This document shows, one piece after another, positions 40,303-46,584 of a stretch of DNA of 46,584 nucleotides; within the stretch, counting starts at the first letter, position 1, and each line of letters begins with the position of its first letter. A program made the translations under genes and the position numbers. The stretch spans positions 1 to 46,584 of the forward strand of contig PGTK01000012.1 in assembly GCA_002794705.1 (NCBI GenBank), given 5' to 3'. Source of the stretch: Candidatus Thermofonsia Clade 1 bacterium (GTDB lineage: Bacteria; Chloroflexota; Anaerolineae; Aggregatilineales; UBA2796). A model generated the notes under the pieces. It saw only the letters and a list, made by a program, of their open reading frames with translations. It did not search any database and had not been told where the DNA came from.

Positions 40303-41382
40303 TCAGCGCACCACGCCGCGCAGGACGCCCTCCGAGACTTGAGTCGGCGTCCCGCCATTGGGCGCAATGCGCCACGTCCGTTCGCCTGAGTTGCCAAGCG
40401 TGCTGAAATAGATCGTCTCAGGCGCCGCCCAGAATAGTGCGATAATATTCTCGCCTTGCGGCAAACGGTATATCTCGCGCCCGTTTGAGCCGTCTACTGC
40501 CATGACCCTGAGCGCAGAGAGCCCCTCAGCCGTGCGCAAGGCAAGCGCGATCTGCGCGCCGTCAGGTGCACTAACAGCCAGCGTGACGTTATCGCTCTCA
40601 GCGCTCAAGCGCCGCGGCTGAGCCAGCTGAGTCAAGCGATAGAGCGTGAGGTAGCCGCGCCCCGTCTGCGGATCATCGCGTAGGCTCAGAAAGCCGCTGC
40701 TATCGCCTAGCCAGCCGCTGAAGCCGAGCAAAGCCTCTTCAGGCAGGGCGATAGGCTGTCCGCCCAGCAAATTGAGCAGGTAGCCCGTGCCGCTCTGCGC
40801 GCCGATTGCCTCCGAGTCCTCGCGCAGCGTGCCGTAAAGCAAGTACATGCCGTTAGGCGAGAAAGCGAGCGCCACAGCGCGCTGATTGCCCATCTGATCA
40901 GCGCTCAGCAGAGCGCGGCGCTCGCCACTGCTGATACGGTAGTAATAGAGCGCCTCTAGCGCGCTCAAATTGCCTATAAGCGGGAAATCGTAAAAGACAA
41001 AGCCTGAGGAATCGGGCTGCCACAAAATGACAGGATTGATCAAGCCGCGCCCTTCAGGAATCTCACGCTGGGCAGGCGGATTCTGGCTGTAATCTATCAG
41101 CGCGATATCAAAAGTGCCGCCACTGGGGATAAAAGCGACGCCATAAGCGCCATTGGGCGCACCACGTGCGCCTTGCTGCGGCTCCGCAAGGGCAATTGAA
41201 CGACCATCAGGCAACAGAGCGCGCTGCTGACCGCCTTGAACCACGATCAGGCTGCCGCTGGGCAGGCGCTCGCCAAGAGGCGCACCGACGGCGGCGCGAG
41301 TCGGTTGGGCGGGCTGTGAGTTTGGCGCGTTGCCACAAGCGATAGCGAACAACAAAGCCAAATAGGGCAAGAGTCGGCGCAT
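40303..41382 (-). CDS. Lipoprotein with TolB-like beta-propeller
   Basis: The 359-residue protein has a lipoprotein signal (RRLLPYLALLFAIAC, lipobox A-I-A-C with Cys at about 17), a disordered PT-rich linker, and then propeller blades of the WD40-like/TolB type: QPDSSGFVFYDFPL, ALAFSPNGMYLLYG, WLGDSSGFLSLRDDP, AVSAPDGAQIALAL and RIAPNGGTPTQVSEG. It is anchored outside the membrane and could bind glycans or proteins; no enzymatic residues are seen. It lies 14 bases downstream of the SRAP gene on the same strand, which is probably chance operon fusion rather than a functional link. Confidence 0.8.
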   Translation of the reverse strand: MRRLLPYLALLFAIACGNAPNSQPAQPTRAAVGAPLGERLPSGSLIVVQGGQQRALLPDGRSIALAEPQQGARGAPNGAYGVAFIPSGGTFDIALIDYSQNPPAQREIPEGRGLINPVILWQPDSSGFVFYDFPLIGNLSALEALYYYRISSGERRALLSADQMGNQRAVALAFSPNGMYLLYGTLREDSEAIGAQSGTGYLLNLLGGQPIALPEEALLGFSGWLGDSSGFLSLRDDPQTGRGYLTLYRLTQLAQPRRLSAESDNVTLAVSAPDGAQIALALRTAEGLSALRVMAVDGSNGREIYRLPQGENIIALFWAAPETIYFSTLGNSGERTWRIAPNGGTPTQVSEGVLRGVVR

Positions 41383-41396
41383 GGGCGGGTCACTTT

Positions 41397-41996
41397 CTAG
41401 TCAAAGCGGCGTAAAGCGGCTGCATCAGCCAGCTGAGAGGTCATCAGCTCAGCGGGATAGGCACAAAACGCGCTCTGGAGCGCTGTGATCGGCGTGGCGG
41501 GGTCTAGCCATGCCGTGTAGCGCTCAGGCGGCACGATCACAGGCATTCGATCATGAATCGGCGCAACAAGCGCGTTCGGCGCTGTAGTGATGATCAAAAA
41601 AGCAGGTGGCGCGTCGCGCTCTTGCAGCCATATGCCGCCCAAGGCGAACGGCGCGCCGTCGCGCAGGGCAAAACGGATGGGCTGCTTCGTGCCGTCGGGC
41701 GCGGTCTGCCATTCATAGAACGCATCAGCAGGCACAAGACAGCGCCGCGTCTGAAAGGCGGCGCGGAAAGTCGGCTTTTCGCTCAAGGTCTCAGCGCGTG
41801 CGTTGATCAGGCGCGTCTTTGCCCAGCTGGGCGTGTAGCCCCACTGCATCAGCACAAACGCATTTCCCTCAAGCAGCACGGGCAGGCTCTGGCTGGGCGC
41901 AGCGTTCAGGCGCGGACGCCACTCGGCGGGGAGCGCTGCACCGAAGTGCGCAGCCAGCTGCTCAGGTGGCGTCTCCAGACTGTATCTGCCACACAT
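41397..41996 (-). CDS. SRAP-domain protein (HMCES/YedK), abasic-site DNA crosslinker
   Basis: The 199-residue protein is a SOS response-associated peptidase-like enzyme. After removal of Met, Cys2 (MCGRYSLETPPEQL) forms a thiazolidine crosslink with abasic sites in single-stranded DNA. Conserved features are PRLNAAPSQSLPVL, MQWGYTPSWAK, INARAETLSEKPTF, RCLVPADAFYEWQ with the active-site Glu and the late IHDRMPVIVP with its His. All catalytic residues (Cys2, Asn of INAR, Glu, His) are present. The ATG at 41996, with AGGAAA before it, puts Cys in position 2; longer starts would destroy the activity. A TATAAT sits about 33 bases upstream. Confidence 0.96.
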   Translation of the reverse strand: MCGRYSLETPPEQLAAHFGAALPAEWRPRLNAAPSQSLPVLLEGNAFVLMQWGYTPSWAKTRLINARAETLSEKPTFRAAFQTRRCLVPADAFYEWQTAPDGTKQPIRFALRDGAPFALGGIWLQERDAPPAFLIITTAPNALVAPIHDRMPVIVPPERYTAWLDPATPITALQSAFCAYPAELMTSQLADAAALRRFD

Positions 41997-42028
41997 TGTG
42001 CATTTCCTCACATATTTTTTAGGCACTG

Positions 42029-42087
42029 ATTATAGCGCATCTGTGGGCTAAGCGTAGGTTGCCTTGCACGCCGTACGGCGCTACAAT
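42029..42087. promoter_or_regulatory. Divergent promoter region for SRAP (minus) and LysM operon (plus)
   Basis: On the minus strand a TATAAT (42034-42029) serves the SRAP gene; its -35 is poor. On the plus strand, TTGCCT (42059-42064) and TACAAT (42082-42087), with a 17-base spacer, serve the LysM gene. The spacer holds the perfect 10-bp palindrome GCCGTACGGC (42070-42079), a possible operator. Confidence 0.55.
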
Positions 42088-42123
42088 TGCGCCCTGAAAG
42101 AATGCCTGCTGTGGAGATGGGCT

Positions 42124-43050
42124 GTGAGCCGCCGCGCCTTATTTGGCTACCTGCTTCTGAACGTCCTAGTCACGTTCATCGTGATGGTGGGCGTTTTGCT
42201 GGTCAATGAAGCCCGTCTGAGCATCACGCCGACGCCCGTGCGCAACCTGTTGCCCGTCGTGATCACTGCCACGCCCGATCCCAACTATACGCCGCCTGTC
42301 ATCTATGTGGTGGTGACTGCGACGCCGCCAAGCGGCATAGCTCTGCAGCCTACGCCGCCTGATGGCACCTTGCCCGCCGCGCCGCGCAGCGGCAACGTCC
42401 CGACCCTTGATCCTGCTCTGCTGCCGCCCAATCCAGAGGCGGCAAGCGGCGATCCGAATGCCTGCCCGACCTATACCCTTGTGGCAGGCGATACAGCGGG
42501 CGCCATTGCGCAGCGCTACGGCGTGCCGTTAGCAGACCTGATGCGCGTCAACAATCTGCGCGAGGCAGACCTCACGCGCCTGCAGATCGGGCAGGTCTTG
42601 GTGATCCCAGTGGGCGGCTGCGGACTCGCCACTGAGACGCCCACGCCCACTGCCACGCCCTCACCAGTGCCCTCGCCGCCACCGACTGCCACGCTGATCT
42701 CGACTCTGGCAGCTGAGCAGCTCAAAATTGAGATCACGCAGATCATCAGCCCAGGCGATATCACACAAGAGGGCATTGAGATTCGCAACATCAGCGGCGG
42801 CGTGATCGAGATCGGCGGCTGGACGCTGAGCGATAGCAAGGGCAACACCTACACTTTCCCGGATTACCAAATGTTCGAAGGGCGGCGCGTAGTGGTCTAC
42901 ACGCGAGGCGGCGTCTCCACACCGTTAGCGCTCTTCTGGGGCTTGCCCAGCGCCATCTGGGGCGATCCCGATCAAGTGGCAGTCATCCGCGATGCAGAGG
43001 GCAACCTGCAAGCGCGTTACAGTCGGCGGCAAGGCGGCTCAGCGCCGTGA
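42124..43050 (+). CDS. Membrane-anchored LysM and lamin-tail domain protein
   Basis: The 308-residue protein has an N-terminal anchor (LFGYLLLNVLVTFIVMVGVLLV), a long Pro/Thr linker, a LysM domain at about 114-162 (YTLVAGDTAGAIAQRYGVPLADLM and LQIGQVLVIP), a second TP-rich linker, and a lamin-tail domain at about 198-305 (LKIEITQIISPGD, GIEIRNISGGVIEIGGWTLSD, TFPDYQMFEG). LysM binds peptidoglycan-like glycans; the bacterial lamin-tail domain is thought to aid surface anchoring. The GTG at 42124 has GGAG seven bases ahead. The gene starts a run of three envelope genes, and the next start nearly touches its stop. Confidence 0.85.
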   Translation: MSRRALFGYLLLNVLVTFIVMVGVLLVNEARLSITPTPVRNLLPVVITATPDPNYTPPVIYVVVTATPPSGIALQPTPPDGTLPAAPRSGNVPTLDPALLPPNPEAASGDPNACPTYTLVAGDTAGAIAQRYGVPLADLMRVNNLREADLTRLQIGQVLVIPVGGCGLATETPTPTATPSPVPSPPPTATLISTLAAEQLKIEITQIISPGDITQEGIEIRNISGGVIEIGGWTLSDSKGNTYTFPDYQMFEGRRVVVYTRGGVSTPLALFWGLPSAIWGDPDQVAVIRDAEGNLQARYSRRQGGSAP

Positions 43051-43067
43051 GACAAAAGAGAGTCATT

Positions 43068-44138
43068 ATGAGCGGAAAACGGGTTCTTTTGGTTGTGTTG
43101 ATCGGCGTTTTGTGCGCGCTGTGGGCGATGCCCGCGCAAGCGCAGAATGGCGCACTGAGCAATCTAATGCGCCAAGCGCCTGATAATGCCTCTGCGCGCA
43201 GCATCCTGTGGTTCAGCTCGCTAGGCGCATTGAAGCGCGCCCTAAACGTCCAAGTGGCGAGCCGTGAGGCACTTGATAGCTTGCCGCTAATGCAACGTGC
43301 CACCTATCTGACTGAGATCGGGCGTCTGGTCTATTTCTCAGAGCAGAGCGGCTTGGCACGCGCCCCTGAGTGGTTAGCCACGTTCGGCATCAACAGCTTT
43401 GCCATAGAGCAAGAGCTGGTCATAGGGCAACCGCCCGATCAAGCCGCGATCCTCGAGGGCAACTTTGACGCAGGCGCCATCAGCGCGGCGCTTCAAAATG
43501 CGGGCTATCAGCCACAGGCGCTCAATGGCGCGCCGATCTTCGCCATTGGCAACGATAACAGTCCGCCAGGCGGCATTGTGGGCAGTCTGGCTGCCGATAG
43601 GCTGAACCGAATCGCCCTTGCGCCGAACCGAATCATGACTGCCGCCTCCACACAGGCGCTCTCAGCGATGCTCTCGCCCGTGCCAAGCCTCGCCGAAAAT
43701 CCCATTTACGCGGCGCTTGCCACAGGCTTAGAAAGGCGCGGGACGCTCATCTCCGCCGCCTTATTCGACGGCGCTTTCGCCGCCAGAGAGCTAGTTGGCA
43801 CAGTGCCAAGCGCGCCGGGCGGACTTCCCGCCTATCAAGCAGGCGCCATTGGCTACTATCGGAGCGGCAATGCACGCAGCCTGACCTTCGCCCTCGCCTA
43901 CGCCGATTCGAACACGGCAGCGCAGGCAGGCGCGGTCTTGACGGCGCGCCTAGAGACGTACCTCAGCCCCGATCAGCCTGAACGTCCGCTCTTCGCGGGC
44001 TGGCAGTTCGTCCCTGAGGTGGAGCAAATCGGCGGCGTGACCCTGCTCAAGGTCAGTGCCAACATGCCTGAAGATAGCGACGTGGCATGGGTCTTGTTGG
44101 TGCAAGAGCGCGATCTCGGCTTTTTGCGTCCGCAGTAG
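43068..44138 (+). CDS. Secreted hypothetical protein (356 aa)
   Basis: The product has a signal peptide (RVLLVVLIGVLCALWAMPAQA) and a globular body with ILWFSSLGALKRALNV, FGINSFAIEQELVIGQ, ILEGNFDAGAISAALQNAGY, RNIALAPNRIMTAAS-like (here RIALAPNRIMTAAS), and TLISAALFDGAFAARELVG. The pattern of 'gain of paired LEGxFD ... AL' resembles a family of exported Chloroflexota proteins of unknown role. A GTG at 43047 overlaps the previous stop; the ATG at 43068 with AAGAGAG ahead is preferred. It is the second gene of the envelope operon. Confidence 0.75.
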   Translation: MSGKRVLLVVLIGVLCALWAMPAQAQNGALSNLMRQAPDNASARSILWFSSLGALKRALNVQVASREALDSLPLMQRATYLTEIGRLVYFSEQSGLARAPEWLATFGINSFAIEQELVIGQPPDQAAILEGNFDAGAISAALQNAGYQPQALNGAPIFAIGNDNSPPGGIVGSLAADRLNRIALAPNRIMTAASTQALSAMLSPVPSLAENPIYAALATGLERRGTLISAALFDGAFAARELVGTVPSAPGGLPAYQAGAIGYYRSGNARSLTFALAYADSNTAAQAGAVLTARLETYLSPDQPERPLFAGWQFVPEVEQIGGVTLLKVSANMPEDSDVAWVLLVQERDLGFLRPQ

Positions 44139-44161
44139 AGCCTGATAACAGGGAAGTGGGC

Positions 44162-44674
44162 ATGTTAGAGGATACGGTCAGCGGCTTTCTGCTCTTTTTG
44201 GCAACGGGACTAGGCGCAGCGGTCACGGCGCTGTGGGCAGGCATGGCGATCTGGACGTGGCGCGACATTCGAGCGCGCTCCCGCGATAATCTCGCGCACA
44301 TCACAGCGACGGCGCTCGTGGCGCTCTTGAACATCTTCGGTCTGCTGGTCTACCTAATGTTGCGCCCCCGCGAGACCCTCGCCGAGGCGTATGAGCGCTC
44401 GCTTGAGGAAGAGGCGCTCCTGCAGGGCATTGAAGAGAAGCCGATGTGCCCCGGCTGTGGCAGGCCGACTCAGATGGCGTGGCAGGTCTGCCCGTATTGC
44501 CACACGCGCCTGCGCAAGCCGTGCCTCCAATGCGGACAGTTGCTAGAGCTGGCTTGGACGCTCTGTCCCTATTGCACAGCCGTGCAAGCTGTGGACGCCG
44601 CGCCGCGCTCACGGCGACGGGCGCCCCAGCCTGCGCCGCTCGAATACATGGAAGGCGACGGGGCGATTGAATAG
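44162..44674 (+). CDS. Membrane protein with double zinc ribbon
   Basis: The 170-residue protein has two membrane helices (FLLFLATGLGAAVTALWAGM and ATALVALLNIFGLLVYLML), an acidic linker (EAYERSLEEEALLQGIEEK), and a C-terminal double zinc ribbon: CPGCGRPTQMAWQVCPYC and then CLQCGQLLELAWTLCPYC. The eight Cys are spaced as two four-Cys knuckles. The ribbons would face the cytoplasm. It is the third gene after the LysM and secreted proteins. Function is unknown; similar proteins often scaffold membrane complexes. Confidence 0.85.
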   Translation: MLEDTVSGFLLFLATGLGAAVTALWAGMAIWTWRDIRARSRDNLAHITATALVALLNIFGLLVYLMLRPRETLAEAYERSLEEEALLQGIEEKPMCPGCGRPTQMAWQVCPYCHTRLRKPCLQCGQLLELAWTLCPYCTAVQAVDAAPRSRRRAPQPAPLEYMEGDGAIE

Positions 44675-44678
44675 CCGC

Positions 44679-46157
44679 CTAAATGCCCAGCGCGATGTAT
44701 TTCACGTCAAGGTACTCATCAATGCCCGTCGCGCCGCCTTCGCGCCCTAGTCCGCTGTGCTTGATGCCGCCGAAAGGCGCCTGCGCCGTCGAAGGCAAGG
44801 GATCGTTCGCACCGATAATGCCGTATTCCAAGCGCTCTGCCACGCGAAAGACTCGGCTGACATCGCGGGTGTAGAAATACGCCGCCAAGCCGTATTGCGT
44901 ATCGTTAGCGCGCTTGATCACCTCATCTTCGCTCTCAAAGGCGATCAGCGGCGCAACCGGTCCGAAGGTCTCTTCACGCGCCACCAACATGCCCACGTGC
45001 GCGCCCGTGATGACCGTTGGCTCCCAAAACAGACTATTCTCACCTAGCGCGCTCCCACCTGCCCGCACCTGAGCGCCCTGTGAGAGCGCATCTTGGACAT
45101 GCCGTGCCACTTTTTGGCGCGCCGCCTCATCAATCAGCGGACCGATCTGCACGTCGGGCGCCAGTCCGTTGCCCACGCGCAAACGGCGCACAGCCTCGGT
45201 CAGCGCCTCAGCGAACGGCTCGTAGATGCTGCGCTGCACAAAAATGCGATTGGCACACACGCAGGTCTGACCAGCATTGCGGAACTTCGAGATGATCGCG
45301 CCCTGTACCGCCGCCTGTAGATCGGCATCCTCAAAGACGATGAACGGCGCGTTGCCGCCCAGCTCCAGCGAGAGGCGCTTCACGCCCGCCGCCGACTTGC
45401 TGATCAGCAGCTTGCCGACCTCCGTTGAGCCAGTGAACGAGATTTTGCGCACGCGATCATCGGCGAAGATCGTCTCAGAGAACGGCACGGGATCATGGCA
45501 AGTGATGATGTTCACAACGCCTTTCGGCACGCCCGCCTCGATCAGAATCCGCCCAAGCGCAATGGCAGAGAGCGGCGTCTGTTCAGCGGGCTTGCAAATG
45601 GCTGTGCAGCCCGCCGCCAATGCCGCTGAGAGCTTGCGGGCTATCATGCCCATCGGGAAGTTCCACGGCGTGATCAGCGCCGCTACGCCCACTGCTTGCC
45701 GCCACACTAGCAAGCGCTTATTGGTCACGGAGGCAGGCACGATCTGCCCATAGAGCCGCTCCGCCTCGCCGGCGAACCACGTGAAAAAGCTGGCTGCAAA
45801 AGCGATCTCGTTGCGCGCCTCCTGCAGCGGCTTGCCCTGCTCAAGCGTCATCAGCGTGGCAAGGCTCTCACGGCGCTCCAGCAGCAACGCCGCGATCTTG
45901 CGCAGAATGGCGGCGCGCTCAGGCGCAGGCATGCCTGCCCATCTTGGGAGCGCGGCATAAGCCGCCTCAATTGCCTCATGGGTCTCGGCGGCGCCGCTAT
46001 CGGGCACGTGCGTCAAGATTTGCCCAGTGGCAGGATTTCGGACGGCGAACTGGGCGCCGTTGTTGCTTTCGCGCCATTCGCCGTCAATCAGCATCAGGTA
46101 CGGCTCAACGCCGAGCGTCTGTGCCGTGATGCGATCCAGATCGGCTACTTCAAACAT
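44679..46157 (-). CDS. gabD: NAD(P)-dependent succinate-semialdehyde dehydrogenase
   Basis: The 492-residue aldehyde dehydrogenase oxidises succinate semialdehyde to succinate. It has the N-terminal NPATGQILTHVPD, LTLEQGKPLQEARNE-like MTLEQGKPLQEARNE, TPWNFPMGMIARKLSAALAAGC, ISFTGSTEVGKLL, LSLELGGNAPFIVFEDADL with Glu265, and FRNAGQTCVCANRIFVQ with the catalytic Cys299 (and Cys301, as in E. coli GabD). Length is normal. GGAGGAA lies before the ATG at 46157 and a GATAAT -10 is near 46190 on the minus strand. No GABA transaminase gene is adjacent, so the substrate could also arise by other routes. The stop lies 4 bases from the convergent zinc-ribbon stop. Confidence 0.95.
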   Translation of the reverse strand: MFEVADLDRITAQTLGVEPYLMLIDGEWRESNNGAQFAVRNPATGQILTHVPDSGAAETHEAIEAAYAALPRWAGMPAPERAAILRKIAALLLERRESLATLMTLEQGKPLQEARNEIAFAASFFTWFAGEAERLYGQIVPASVTNKRLLVWRQAVGVAALITPWNFPMGMIARKLSAALAAGCTAICKPAEQTPLSAIALGRILIEAGVPKGVVNIITCHDPVPFSETIFADDRVRKISFTGSTEVGKLLISKSAAGVKRLSLELGGNAPFIVFEDADLQAAVQGAIISKFRNAGQTCVCANRIFVQRSIYEPFAEALTEAVRRLRVGNGLAPDVQIGPLIDEAARQKVARHVQDALSQGAQVRAGGSALGENSLFWEPTVITGAHVGMLVAREETFGPVAPLIAFESEDEVIKRANDTQYGLAAYFYTRDVSRVFRVAERLEYGIIGANDPLPSTAQAPFGGIKHSGLGREGGATGIDEYLDVKYIALGI

Positions 46158-46206
46158 GCTTTTCTTCCTCCATTTTGCTTCTATATTATCGCTGAGTTGT
46201 GCGCTT

Positions 46207-46268
46207 CCTACCCCTAACCCCTTCCCTTCCCCCGTATACGGGGGAAGGGAGTGAGGGATGGGGGTAGG
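46207..46268. repeat. Large imperfect palindrome (REP-like) with perfect 26-bp core
   Basis: The core 46224-46249 is a perfect 26-bp palindrome around CCCCGTATACGGGG. Outer arms CCTACCCC (46207-46214) and GGGGTAGG (46261-46268) extend it to 62 bases. It fills the gap between gabD and the WD40 gene, touching the latter's stop codon. It may be a dispersed repetitive palindrome or the 3' end signal of the WD40 gene. No T-run follows. Confidence 0.75.
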
Positions 46269-46584
46269 TTAGCACACGCCCCAAATGCGCGTTGTGCCAT
46301 CGTCGGAGCCGCTGGCAAGATAGCGCCCGTCGGGCGACCACGCCACAGACCGCACCCACTCTGTATGCCCTATGAGCGTCCACAGGAGCTGACCCGTCTG
46401 GGCGTCCCACAAGCGGACTGTGTCGTCACCTGACCCCGACGCCACAACGCGCCCGTCAGGCGACCATGCCACAGATAACACCCACCATGAATGCCCTTCG
46501 AGTGTGCGCAGGAGCTGACCCGTCTGGGCATCCCATAGGCGGACTGTTTTGTCATATGACCCCGACGCTACAACGCGTCCGTCC
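46269..46584 (-). CDS. WD40-repeat protein, C-terminal fragment (5' end outside window)
   Basis: Frame with stop at 46271-46269 reads the final three WD40 repeats of a protein that continues past the window edge. The repeats are DGRVVASGSYDKTVRLWDAQ, then TGQLLRTLEGHSWWVLSVAWSP with a second DGRVVASGSGDDTVRLWD, then GHTEWVRSVAWSPDGRYLASGSDDGTTRIWG. At DNA level two repeats 126 bases apart are nearly identical, which indicates recent duplication. In this group of bacteria such arrays commonly follow NB-ARC or kinase domains, but the N-terminal domain is not visible. It is a beta-propeller scaffold for protein binding. Confidence 0.88.
   Translation of the reverse strand, partial: DGRVVASGSYDKTVRLWDAQTGQLLRTLEGHSWWVLSVAWSPDGRVVASGSGDDTVRLWDAQTGQLLWTLIGHTEWVRSVAWSPDGRYLASGSDDGTTRIWGVC

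Noticed and set aside
46370..46555. 61-codon minus-strand frame starting MTKQSAYG
   Set aside because: It is an out-of-frame shadow of the WD40 repeats; the true frame runs through to the window edge.
1..46584. CRISPR arrays, tRNA genes, rRNA genes, intact transposases or prophage genes
   Set aside because: None seen on either strand. The only repeats are isolated hairpins, the two palindromes and the WD40 repeats.

Overview
The window is most likely a piece of the chromosome of a GC-rich member of the Chloroflexota (Anaerolineae-like). This is an inference. It rests on the TIR/NB-ARC and WD40 remnants, a split glycine dehydrogenase (GcvPA/GcvPB), TP-rich linkers ahead of LysM and lamin-tail domains, a DUF1800/DUF1501 pair, a T. 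maritima-type AroF beside AroH, and single-membrane-style lipoprotein and SBP genes. I see no tRNA, rRNA, CRISPR array or intact insertion sequence.

Layout. 1-2279 is a decayed defence region. It holds a TIR-NB-ARC-repeat gene killed by two nonsense codons and one frameshift, then a frameshifted MNT antitoxin and a HEPN toxin cut off at about 35 codons by a palindrome. 2276-3751 (minus) is an aroH-aroF pair for aromatic amino acid synthesis. 3752-4162 holds a terminator and a possible 30-residue peptide gene. 4163-7717 encodes a glutaminyl cyclase and a GT39-like membrane glycosyltransferase. 7704-10708 (minus) encodes a fucose-isomerase-like protein and a HisD-family protein with altered metal ligands. 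Between them on the plus strand is a candidate 6S-like RNA with its own promoter, a rod-shaped fold and a shared terminator.

10967-17553 is one operon: HlyD adaptor, anchored protein, MacB-type ATPase, MacB-type permease and a protein made of two fused LivJ-like binding domains. 17635-19200 is an FGGY kinase, followed by an aldo/keto reductase remnant. 19589-23198 encodes two Tat-exported proteins (DUF1800, DUF1501) and a secreted protein of three internal repeats. 23299-27486 is a tightly overlapping PadR-SBP-permease-ATPase-NTPase operon for metal or oxyanion uptake, with a double operator upstream of padR. 27630-30494 is gcvPA-gcvPB with a strong terminator.

30542-33034 holds a small membrane protein, ribF and hemH. 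33078-37205 (minus) is a giant RND permease with about 400 extra residues in its first periplasmic loop. 37423-41996 (minus) holds an orphan peptide-type SBP, three small proteins, a propeller lipoprotein and a SRAP-domain DNA-crosslink protein. 42124-44674 is a three-gene envelope operon (LysM/lamin-tail, secreted protein, double zinc ribbon). 44679-46157 (minus) is gabD. The window ends inside a WD40-repeat gene (minus) whose repeats are almost identical at DNA level. Genes are densely packed, mostly separated by under 30 bases within operons and often overlapping by 4 bases. Most longer gaps contain a recognisable promoter, terminator or relic.
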